This document shows, in pieces, positions 44,782 through 54,589 of a stretch of DNA of 64,000 bases. Origin of the DNA: Anthoceros angustus (taxonomy: Eukaryota; Streptophyta; Anthocerotopsida; Anthocerotales; Anthocerotaceae); NCBI GenBank assembly GCA_010909165.1, contig VJWM01000204.1, forward strand, positions 248,001-312,000, in the 5' to 3' direction. The translations under genes were made by a program, and so were the position numbers. A model generated the notes under the pieces. The model searched no databases. It saw only the letters and a list, made by a program, of their open reading frames with translations, and was not told the origin of the DNA. How positions within the stretch are numbered: the first letter of the stretch is position 1; every line of letters begins with the position of its first letter.

Positions 44782-45345
44782 CGTGAAGGTGGACTGCAGC
44801 AGTGCAGAGACCTTGAGTTGCAAGTTGCTCCGATTCTTGAGAAGGATATTGGGACAAGCGCAATTCGCAAGCTGGGATACCTGAATCAACGGCAGGAGGA
44901 GACGGACGAAAACAGACGAGGAGGGCGTTGCCCTTTATGGACTTGCTACCGCAGAGCAAAGCTTGAGGTGCAAGCGATGTACGAGGAGAAAAATTCCTCG
45001 TAACGCGGTGAGCAGGTCTGAGGTGATGCCGTACGACACTGGAGATGTCTAGACTGCAGCTGCCCAGCAAGCGTAAACGTGGAGCATACACGGGAAGTAA
45101 AGCCCTGCTCACTTGGAACCGGGAATCATCAAGGATACTATTGCAGATGCGGGCTGGCTGCAAAACCGAGGGCCCTGCAGATTCTGAGAGCCCAGAGGAA
45201 GACGGTCGTTGGAAGTTGAAGAAGAAAATGCCTAGAAGCTGTGTGCTAAACTTCCTGCCTGCTGGAGCTGCTTATCTCGAGACTCGACTCCCGAAACAAC
45301 AGTTTATTCCAGCGTGAAACTTTAAATCTAAGTTAAATCTAGAAT
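44782..45345 (-). promoter_or_regulatory. Type II 5' flank of GLP-7
   Basis: Duplicate of 42806-43365. Confidence 0.5.
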
Positions 45346-45489
45346 TTCATACTTTCTCATGCTAACTGATTCCATAATGTCTTGCTTGGGACCATGAATC
45401 CTGCTCTTCATGTCCACATGCTCTCCGCGTTGTTTTGATTTTTTTTTTTTTAATTTGGTATTTTGAAAATAAATCAAAACAACCCCGGG

Positions 45490-46103
45490 GGAGAAATCTT
45501 CAAGGGTTCGATTCCCCTATGTTACACATCAGATCATCCCAACAGAAGAGACTTTACTCTTCCCGAGGTCATTTGAGTCGTGCCTAGATACCATCGCAGG
45601 TTATGTGGGACTTGGGAAGAACTCCCTCACCCACTAAAACTCCCCACCTTTACCTTTGCCCGAGAATAAGGGCTGCCATACATTGCTGCATCGGCTCCAA
45701 TATGGTAATTCCCTTCGCCTTGTATGGCGCTGAAATTTGGGGCCTGGATCTTTCCCCTTCTTCTTGGGCGAAGGTGGAAAGGGTTCAATCTTCCTTTCCC
45801 CGCGCTCACATTGCTTGTAAGCGCTCGACTCCATTACCCATCCTCCTTTCTGAATTTGCAGCCTTTCCCCTCGAACTTGATGGCCTTTTTCGTCTCTCAT
45901 CCTTTCTTTACCGCCTCCACCTCCTTGATATTGCTAATCCCATTTTAGATCCCCTTTACCTCCTCCTTGCCTTTAGGTCCTCCCGCTTCCGCTCAATCAC
46001 CCACAAGCTTCTTTTTGCTGGCTTTCTCAAGCTGCCAACTGGCTTAGAAGATTCGAGTTTGAACCTTTTCGACTCCCTGCTTGGCCCTCTCCCTCCTCCC
46101 AAC
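45490..46103 (+). mobile_element. LINE ORF2 fragment, interrupted by the copia element
   Basis: A frame on the plus strand encodes the segment C-terminal to the reverse transcriptase of a non-LTR retrotransposon: GSNMVIPFALYGAEIWGLDL, SSWAKVERVQSSF, RSTPLPILLSEFAAFPLELD, GLFRLSSFLYRLHLL. The YG.E.WG and PL..L..E....PLE patterns are typical of plant LINEs. It is truncated on its 5' side near the T-rich hairpin and is split after PLPPPN by the copia insertion; it resumes at 53068. Confidence 0.65.
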
Positions 46104-46285
46104 TGTTAGTAAATAGGGTTTTTACCCCGCCCTTGGGTTAAATAATTTAGGGTAATATACCTTTTCGTAACTTAGGGTTACACAGATAATTTTGTATATA
46201 AACACACATTGCCTTTGATTTAATTCATTCATCATTTGTGCACTTGTATGTTCTGAGTAGAATAGCTTCCGCTTATTTATTTACA
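46104..46285 (+). repeat. 5' LTR of the copia element
   Basis: TG...CA-bounded, 182 bp. Contains TTTTGTATATAAACACAC (TATA box, about 46192) and presumably the transcription start and polyadenylation signals. Confidence 0.95.
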
Positions 46286-46297
46286 TGGTATCAGAGC
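46286..46297 (+). other. Primer-binding site
   Basis: TGGTATCAGAGC, complementary to the initiator methionine tRNA 3' end, abuts the LTR with no spacer. This is the standard plant copia PBS. Confidence 0.95.
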
Positions 46298-46499
46298 TAA
46301 ATACAATCTAATGCTGCAATGCTGAGCCTCTAGATCGCATTATGCACATAAGATAGCACACTTTGTTTTAGAATAGGCTACGTTGTGTGCATGATGGATT
46401 GTAGGCCCTGCATGCGTGTCACTAGGTTATTTGATTCTGGAGAATGCCTGAGCTTCTAACAAATGATGCTATTAAAAGACGTTAGGAAATCTTGTCGAT

Positions 46500-47111
46500 A
46501 TGACTCGTAGGAATTTCAACCGTCTCCACTGGGCTGTTGAGCATTTCTGCAACCACAGAGCTAGGCATCAATCACCTAGCAGAATTTCAGATAGCTATCC
46601 TGAAGAGACGTCTAACCCATTCTCTACCAGGTTACAAAGGCTAGCTGAGTTGATCTTTGAGTCACAGTGTGATTCTCCTCTTAACAGAAGTCGTCGTCGG
46701 GCTGAGGAGAGAAGGACCACGGCTGCACATTGACAAGAGGCCCAAGTGTTAGAAGGAGATCGTGAAGCTAGGCTATCTCTTTCCAGCCTACGTGCAGAAT
46801 TTGCAGCCAGATTCGCAATCCAAGAGGCAGCGATTTCAGAATTGCAATCCAGCATCACGACAGTTGGAGCCTTGGCTTCAGCGATCTTGCATTCTGTCCA
46901 ACGTGCTGACAATCACGTGATTGGAGCACACGATTGCTTGGTAGATGTTGGAGGGGCAGTCATCCGTCTTGCTGCTCATCAAGGGTTGACATTGGATACC
47001 TGGCCTGCTACTTTCAGAGGATTGGATTCTCGAGTCCGCATCACCGGATGTTCGGTGAGCTTGAGATTATTCGTACCGCCGCGCGCAAGGGAGGCATCTG
47101 AGGCGGCTTGA
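46500..47111 (+). pseudogene. Leader ORF upstream of gag, with one in-frame stop
   Basis: A 204-codon frame between PBS and gag, starting ATG at 46500 (MTRRNFNRLHWAVEHFCNHR) and ending TGA at 47111. A TGA at 46731-46733 splits it; both halves are in the same frame. The part after the stop (REARLSLSSLRAEFAARFAI, QEAAISELQSSITTV) looks like an amphipathic or coiled-coil helix. An ORF here is not part of the usual copia plan; its function is unknown. If it is only gag-like leader noise, relatives should not conserve it. Confidence 0.5.
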
Positions 47112-47366
47112 TTTTCACGGGATTCAGACCTGGTGGGCGCTCCATCGCAGGTGCATCGCGTCAGGCAGCACCTGGCAACGGAGGTCTGCAGGCTGATCCC
47201 AATCGTCATGACCACCAGACTTGACGGTTGGTACACCTAGACACCTGTCACCAAATGTTGCATGTGAGGAGGCATCTTGCCCTAACTATAGCGTTTCATA
47301 TCATTTAATTTAGAGAACGGGTGTCACCCTAATGAAACGTTACTTGAGCATTTTCCTTACCTCTTC

Positions 47367-50300
47367 ATGCCTTTTTGGGATGATTCTGATAGCGATGTTG
47401 ATGAGTCTTCAGATGTAGAGGAGGACTTCTTGCAGTCCCTTGCATCCCACTTTCCATCCTTTGTTTTGCCTGCATTTCTACAGAATCAACCCCCACCAGT
47501 CCTACAGTCAGTAGCTTCGTTAACCATGGGAACTATTGTAGCTGGGTCTACTTACTCTGGTGAATTCAAAGAAAAGGATAGATTTGACGGGAAGCCTGCT
47601 AGATTCGAGAGCTGGAAGGCTCGAATGAAAGCAAACTTAAACGCCCGCGACGTTTGGGAGTTTGTAGATGGCACAATCCCCAATCCCTTTACTGTCCCGT
47701 CCATTGCACTTCAACAACCCACAGCTGATGACAAAGCCAAGTGGACAAAAGGAAACAAGGTGGCATTTGCTATCATCCTTAGTGGTCTAGACGAGGCAAC
47801 TGTTACAGAAGTGGATTTTCTAGAGACAGCAGCAGCTGTCTGGAACCAGTTAGTGGATACTTACCAAGTTAAGAATGTTTGTACCTTGATTCATGTTCGA
47901 GAACAATTTCATAGTCTAAGGATGAAGGAAGGGGATCCTGTTGGGGCCTATGTCACAAAGTTGAGGTACCTCCGGGCACAGCTGTCCGTGATGGGAGCCA
48001 AGACGACTGATGTGGAAATGGTTGCTCAACTGCTGACCGGCTTGCCTCCCTCCTACCAGACTTTTATCTCCGGCCAAAATGCTTCTTTGCGGGCTGCCTA
48101 TCAAGCAGCAGCAAGTGGACAGCCTACTAACTTGGACTTGAATGAGGTCATAGGCGCGCTTCTGCAAGAGGAGCAAAGCCGACATAAATTTGGTGGCAAT
48201 CGAATGCGTGGTGAAAAGGTTCTCTTTGCTGCAAAAGGCAAAGGACCTTGGAAGGGGAAAGGAAAGAAGGGGAACTCACCTCAGAATCAGCAATCCTCGA
48301 CATCTGCCACTGCCACACCAAAAAGACAGGGTAATTGTAACTGGTGCCAAGTCCCAGGTCACTGGGAACGTGACTGTCGCAAAAAGAAAGCTGGTGAAGC
48401 CAAGAAGGATAGCAAACCTGAGGCACATGTCACTTCTAATGAGAAGACAACCCAGCAAAAACACAAGAGCAGCAGTTCTGTGCTAACAGTTTGCTTGACT
48501 TCTTACAGGGAAAATCCATCTTCTTGGTTTGTTGATTCAGGTGCCACAGCGCACGTTTGCAACAACCGTCAGCTCTTCTCCACCTTTCATAAACTGAGGT
48601 CACCCCAATCTGTCTTTGTTGGTGACTCTAGAGGGGTAGAAGTCAAGGGCTGTGGAAGGGTAGTGATACCTTTGCTTGGCGGGGCGTCCTTGCATTTAGA
48701 AGATGTGCTATTTGTACCTGACATGAGCAAGAACCTGTTGAGTATTAGGGCTGTTGCACAAAGTCAAAGGTATGGTTTCCGTTTTGAGGACAGCAAGTGC
48801 TACATTTATGAGCTAGATCGTCCTCATGACTATGTTGCCAAGGCCATACTTGTGAATGACCTGTATCAGCTTGTTACAGTCTCTAAGTCGAAGGCCAGGG
48901 CTCTAGTAGTTGCGTCTCATGCACTAGCTATTGTTTGGCACGCTAGATTAGGACATGTTAACAAGTTTAAGCTGAATGTCATGGCTAATTCAGATTTGTA
49001 TAGGGAAAAATTACCTTCATGTTCCAAGCTTCTAGAGGCCTGCAGCTCTTGCATTCTGTCCAAGCAGAAAGAGTTGCCCTTCAAAAATAGAGCACCAAAT
49101 CGTGCTAAGGCCTTACTTGAACTCATCCATGCTGATATCGCTGGGAAGATCCAAGTCAAGTCGTTAGGTGGAGCAGAATACTACCTGACTTTGACAGATG
49201 ATTTCTCAAGGTATACGTGGACTTTCCCTCTCAAATACAAGAGTGATGCATATGAGCAGATTGCTGCCTGGATCCCTATGGTTCAACGTCAGACGGGTCA
49301 CCTGGTCAAGTGCTTCAGGACTGATAACGGCGGAGAGTTCACTGGTAACAATTTTAATGAGATGTTCAAACAGTATGGAATAATCCGCCAACTTTCAGTC
49401 CCCTACACGCAGCAGCAAAACGGGGTGGCTGAACGTAAGAACCAGACCATCATGGGTATGACCAGGAGCATGCTGTCCTATTCAGGTTTACCAAAAACAT
49501 ATTGGGCAGAGGCTGCTGTCACTGCAACTTATTTGTTGAATCGAGTGGTGACGACAACTCTGCCAGGGAAAACTCCTTATGAGGCCTTTTGGGGACGAAA
49601 GCCTAGTCTTCTGCACTTGAAGGTGTTTGGATCTCTTGCTTTTGCGTTCATACCTGAAGCAAAGAGGAAGAAGTTAGATAATCGCTCTAGACAGCTGGTG
49701 TTTGTTGGATACTCAGAAGAGTCTAAGGCGTACAAGCTTTATGATCCAGTTACCTCCAAGATAACATTATCACGTACTGCTGTATTCAAGGAGCTCACCT
49801 TCCCACATTCAGAAAAGGATATGACGGGCAATGCTGACAGTTCTTCCAGTGACAGCAGTTTGGTTGACCCCAGTTCTCTAGAGGTACCTGTTTCATATCC
49901 TCAGTCAGATGGTGAGGCACCGGATGCTGGTGATTCTGTAGCTGTGGATGAGATTCTTAATCCTCCAGACCCCCAGCATCCCAATCTGCAGGCAACAGCA
50001 CATGATCATTTTGCTGCTGATGCAGCACCTCTAGGACATGATGATCATAATTCAGACCATGATGCTGAAAGGGCTTACCCTGGATCAGATGTGGACAGTC
50101 ACATCTTTGAGGATGCTGCAAGCATGGACAGTGACAGTGCTCATGAGTCTGCTGGTTCCGCTGATTTGCATCCAGAATCAGCTCATCCTGACGAAGAGGG
50201 AGCACCTCCTGCCCCTGCAGTGGGGGATACATCCCCTAGATATCCTGTTCGTGAAAGACGAGCACGGGCAGATTGGCAGGAACCTCCCTATCAGTCAATT

Positions 50301-51944
50301 GATTTTCGCAGATCCTCCGCACATGTTGCCGACGTTCATGTTCCAGATGTTCGGCCTGATCCTCAGAGCTATAAGGAAGCACTTGAGGGACCTGATGGCA
50401 AGCATTGGCGAATTTCTATTAATGACGAGTACAACTCCCTTGTAAAGAACAACACTTGGGAGTTGATAGACCTGCCACCTGGTAGGAAACCCATCACGTG
50501 TAAGTGGGTTTTCAAGACGAAATTAAAGGGAGATGGCACCATAGCAAGATACAAATCACGCTTAGTAGCCCGAGGTTTTTCACAGATACCTGGCATTGAT
50601 TATGGAGACACGTTTTCGCCTATCGTGAAGCCGCCTTCTGTTAGGATTTTACTTGCTATGGCTGCCCAATTTGATCTCGAATTGCATCAGATGGATGTGT
50701 GTACGGCCTTTCTTCACGGTGAGCTTGAAGAAGTTTTGTACATGGTCCAGCCTGAAGGGTTCGTCGACAAGCAGTTTCCTGACAAGGTCTGTAAATTGTT
50801 AAAGACGATTTATGGGCTCAAGCAGAGCCCTCGTGCATGGTATAAAAGGATCATGAAATTTCTCAAGAAGCACGGCTTTGTACAGTCCCCAGCAGATTCC
50901 AATGTTTTTTACCTTGCTTCTGATGGCTTCTTCGTCATTCTGGCACTTTATGTTGATGATGCGATCTTGTTGAGTAATCACCCTGATCAGATGGACAAAG
51001 TCAAAGTTCTCCTCCGATCGGAGTTTGAGATGACAGATCAGGGTCCCCTTGCCTTCTGTCTCGGCATCTAGATTCTACGAGACAGGGCACAAGGCACCAT
51101 GATTCTGCATCAGACAAAGTACATCAAAGAGATTTTGAAGCGATTCCATCTTGACTCTGCGAAGTCCGTGTCTACACCAACTGCAGTGGGGGAAAAGCTG
51201 ACCTGTGAGCAGTCTCCGCAAGATGCTGTTGATGAGGAGTCAATGGCTGGAGTTCCGTATGCTGAGGCTGTAGGGTGCTTAATTTTTCTTGCCAATTGGA
51301 CACGTCCTGACATTAGCTACTCTGTCAGCATTGTGTCACAATTCTTGAAGGCACCTGGACGAGTACACTGGGGTGCTGTTAAGCGTATCTATCGTTATCT
51401 ACGAGGCACTCTGCAGTATGGTTTACATTACACCAGGACCAGTGAGAGGGAGCTTACCTTATCTGCTTTTTCTGATGCCGACTGGGCATCTGATGCAAAC
51501 ACAAGGAAGAGTCTCTCTGCACATGTCTTTCTACTTGCTCAAGGTGCTGTAAACTGGTCTTGTAAGAAACAGACCTCGCTGGCCTTGTCTTCTACTGAAG
51601 CTGAGTATAAGGCCTTGACGGATGTGTGCAAGGAGTTAGAATGGGAGCGGCAATTTTTGGGTGCTGTGCACTTACCTCAGAAAGGGCCAACCCTGTTGTT
51701 ATGTGATAACTTGTCTGCTATCGCCTTGGTGTCCAATCCTCGCTTTCATGCGAGAACCAAACACATCGAGCTTTACCATCATTATATTCGCGATGTGGCT
51801 GAAAGAGGCATAGTCAAAGTGAAATACGTCAGCACTGATGACAATACTGCTGACATTCTTACAAAGGGCTTGAGCAAGCCAAAGCACTACAAGCACCTTT
51901 CAGCCTTGGGGCTGAGGGTGTTTACTATGCCTACTGCAGCCTAA
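47367..51944 (+). CDS. copia gag-pol polyprotein, one in-frame stop
   Basis: Starts at ATG 47367 and runs 1,525 codons, interrupted only by TAG at 51069-51071 (codon 1235). Domains: gag (UBN2-like, about 60-230, RFDGKPARFESWKARMKANL), CCHC zinc knuckle CNWCQVPGHWERDC (about 324-337), aspartic protease WFVDSGATAHVC (Asp about 390), integrase HHCC finger from H525, integrase catalytic segment with HADIAG (about 590) and DNGGEF (about 653), reverse transcriptase with YVDD at about 1195, and RNase H with SDADWASDA from about 1369 and SSTEAEYKAL. The stop lies between reverse transcriptase and RNase H, so this copy would make no RNase H without readthrough. No frameshift in 4.6 kb. Confidence 0.95.
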
Positions 51945-52192
51945 GAAATACTTCACCAACCTATAGCAGCAGAATTGCCAGCTGACACGAACATGACATG
52001 TCCTCGCAGGGACTGCTTTACAGTCTACTTTGCTGGGTCCTCTGTGGACAGGGCATGTCCCCATGCTGTCTCTGTGCTGCATACAGGTTGAAGGAAGAAC
52101 ATGGCATGTTCAGTGGATGAAGCGTTCCTGCTACACCTAATCGTGAATATGACCAAAACACTGGAAAATTTTCTATGCGCAAGCTTACCAGG

Positions 52193-52759
52193 CTAGGACG
52201 GTGGTCTGTAGATGTAGCCCAGGAGCTCTAACTCTCTGATCACAGCTCTGCATTCAGCAGGAGTCAGGGGGTGCGCTAGGATGTCCTTGGGCTGCGACTG
52301 CTGCAACAGCGTTTCAAGTTCCATTGTCCTTTCTCTCGTAGAGTTCAGAACAGTCTTCAATTCGTCACACTTCTCCAGCGTTTTATGGAGATGCCACAAG
52401 AGGTTGCGCTTAGTCTGACTAGGCCACCAGGAGCTAGGGCATGCAGGTTGAGCTGCGGCAGCGGGAGTACTCTGCTGGGCTGCTTCCCGTTGAGAGGGAG
52501 CCTTGGTCTTCTTCTTGCTGTCGTGGTGCTCCAGCTTGGCTCTGGATTGGTGAGTCGCTAGGTCGCTGTCCTCCTCGTCTGTGCTGTACCGAGAAGCCTC
52601 CTTTAGCTCAGGTGGAGATCGTGATCTCTTCCTCCTGGGGAATCCACAGTTCTTGAGGCGAGCCATCGTGCTCTCTACCACTATCACCACGAAGATGGTT
52701 AGGGCGATGATCGCCTTCAGCTCCATAAGTAGGCACCACGTCGCAGGCGTGGCTTCCAT
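52193..52759 (-). CDS. Antisense 188-residue ORF between pol and the 3' LTR
   Basis: On the strand opposite to gag-pol: ATG at 52759, TAG stop at 52193. Residues 13-30 form a possible membrane segment (ELKAIIALTIFVVIVVES), followed by a basic stretch (FPRRKRSRSP), an acidic and basic low-complexity middle, and a C-terminal half predicted helical (LEKCDELKTVLNSTRERTME). It begins about 130 bp inside the 3' LTR and could be transcribed from an antisense promoter there. I do not recognise the family. The plus strand over this stretch has no comparable frame. Unlike gag-pol, it has no stop or frameshift. Confidence 0.5.
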   Translation of the reverse strand: MEATPATWCLLMELKAIIALTIFVVIVVESTMARLKNCGFPRRKRSRSPPELKEASRYSTDEEDSDLATHQSRAKLEHHDSKKKTKAPSQREAAQQSTPAAAAQPACPSSWWPSQTKRNLLWHLHKTLEKCDELKTVLNSTRERTMELETLLQQSQPKDILAHPLTPAECRAVIRELELLGYIYRPPS

Positions 52760-52871
52760 GATGCATACAGAGGTATACGAAGAGACTGCCGCGAGGAGCT
52801 TGCTTTGCGCCTGAATGTTGTGTTCGCACAGCCCGTTTTTATTAGATGCTCTGCTGTTTAACCCTACGGAC

Positions 52872-52885
52872 GGGTTAAGAGGGAG
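52872..52885 (+). other. Polypurine tract
   Basis: GGGTTAAGAGGGAG immediately before the 3' LTR, the expected plus-strand primer site. Confidence 0.8.
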
Positions 52886-53067
52886 TGTTAGTAAATAGGG
52901 TTTTTACCCCGCCCTTGGGTTAAATAATTTAGGGTAATATACCTTTTCGTAACTTAGGGTTACACAGATAATTTTGTATATAAACACAAATTGCCTTTGA
53001 TTTAATTCATTCATCATTTGTGCACTTGTATGTTCTGAGTAGAATAGCTTCCGCTTATTTATTTACA
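52886..53067 (+). repeat. 3' LTR of the copia element
   Basis: 182 bp, identical to the 5' LTR apart from AACACAAATT versus AACACACATT. Followed by the CCAAC target-site duplication. Confidence 0.95.
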
Positions 53068-53420
53068 CCAACTCCCCCTTTCTCACATCCCCCAACCACT
53101 CCATTCGCAGGGCCCTTAAATTAAGATACCTTCGCCTCACCTGGTCCCCTCTTTCCCTTTCCCCCCTCTCACTTCTAGACTCCGCTTTTACAAAGACGAG
53201 CTCCAGTTAATCCTCCTCCGTAAATTTTCACCGCCTGCCACCTCGCCTTTCCTTCAAACTCCGACACTCATAGGTCAATTTCGTGTTAGCTCCCACCACC
53301 TCCCGGATTGAGACCGACTGGCTGCCGTGTGGAGGTGGATTCGTGTCCGGGGACACCGTGAGGTCCACATTCGCCTCAATGTCAAGTAGGCTTAGGATTC
53401 GCTCCCAAGGGAATGGTTTG
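53068..53420 (+). mobile_element. Continuation of the interrupted LINE
   Basis: After the target-site duplication the LINE reading style resumes with frameshifts: YKDELQLILLRKFSPPATSP, then LIGQFRVSSHHLP and IETDWL. This resembles the C-terminal region of LINE ORF2 before the zinc knuckle. No poly(A) tail was recognised. Confidence 0.45.
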
Positions 53421-54589
53421 TGCCAAGAGACGCTAACTTCTATCGCCATCGACCTTCACCTAAGTCAAGACTTACTTGCTATTACTCCTCTTACCTATCT
53501 ACTCAACCACTACTACCCCCCGACTTGTCTAGCTACCACAGCTCTTATTCCACGACCGCAAATCTTATTCCACGACGGTGGCTCTCCGGGTAGTTGCTTC
53601 GACCACCGAGGTGGGTCCCACACCCAAACCCTAGCGACTTATTTCCGGCGCGCGGATCTCGCCACGGCCCATCACAGGCACGGATCCGCTTTATTCTCGA
53701 CTCCACACTTCATGCACACACACACACCGATTCCTAGGGACCTAAATTCCACAAATCCCTCACCGCTCCACACACACACAAAGGCGCCACACATTATTAA
53801 CTACAAGGGAACGTTCTCAGACTTTCCACCAGCAAGACCGATTTGGTTTCTTTTGATTCACAAATCTCCACCGCTAGCCTCTCAATTAGTTCCCTTCTCA
53901 ACCCCTCTCACACCTCGCATCGTCTGATTGTTAGTCACTCCTTCACCCAATCTTCTCCTCTCTCTCTCTCCCTCAAGCTTGAGCTTCAATCCACTCAACA
54001 CTTCTCTCAATTGAACACAACTAGGGGACAAGTGTGAAGGAAAGAAGAACCCCAGGCGTCACGCGTTACGAGCAAGCTCCGGACCCGCGCCAATCCCTTG
54101 GTTTCCTCCTCCTTTGTCAGCAAGATTGCTTTATCACCCCTCCTCCCCCAGCTGCGGAGCAAGCTCTCGACCACCCCTAGGAGCGTCTCGCGCACACCAC
54201 CTCTGTCAATCGGACGTCTCCAACCAGCCACAGGCAGCGTGGGGATCTCAACGGGAATTATCGGCGTGAGGGACCTAATTCGCCCCTCTTATACATCGGT
54301 GGGGCACCACCCCCGGATTTTAGGTCCTAAGATGGCTATCGCGAAGGGCCCCACTGGTCGGGCGATCCTAGGTCGGTCTGACATCCTAACCAAATTATCT
54401 TTAGGTTGCTACCACCTCGACCTCTTCTCTGCGCGCCCTACCTCGACTTGGCGGCCTCGTCCTCCATTGCCGCCGCCACGAGCTCTCACCTTGCACGCTG
54501 GTCGGACGGGTTCTCCCACACTACTTCCACCTCACCACCGCTGGACGCCCGAATTTGAGGTGTACCACGCAGGGCTTCGCATCTTCGGC
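53421..54589. other. Low-complexity CT/CA-rich sequence
   Basis: Contains CACACACACACA runs near 53713 and 53771 and a (CT)n stretch near 53957. Frames are open through composition; no recognised protein. Confidence 0.4.

Larger units (their letters stand above)
43852..45846. repeat. Tandem duplication, unit 2 (about 1.99 kb)
   Basis: Second copy of 41860-43851. Differences are mainly small indels: 12-bp and 3-bp losses in GLP-7 and one-base changes in homopolymers (CAAAAACC versus CAAAACC). Confidence 0.9.
46104..53067 (+). mobile_element. Complete Ty1/copia LTR retrotransposon, 6,964 bp
   Basis: Flanked by the 5-bp target-site duplication CCAAC (46099-46103 and 53068-53072). Two 182-bp LTRs (46104-46285 and 52886-53067), each beginning TGTTAGTAAA and ending TTTACA, differ at one base that I can see. 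Then PBS, a leader ORF, gag-pol in one frame, an antisense ORF and a purine tract. Integrase precedes reverse transcriptase, which defines the copia order. The near-identical LTRs indicate a recent insertion. The unusually short LTRs and two extra ORFs are notable. Confidence 0.97.

Noticed and set aside
53283-53927. 214-codon Thr/Pro/His-rich frame
   Set aside because: Begins in LINE remnant and continues through CA-rich low-complexity DNA; no recognisable domain after the LINE part.
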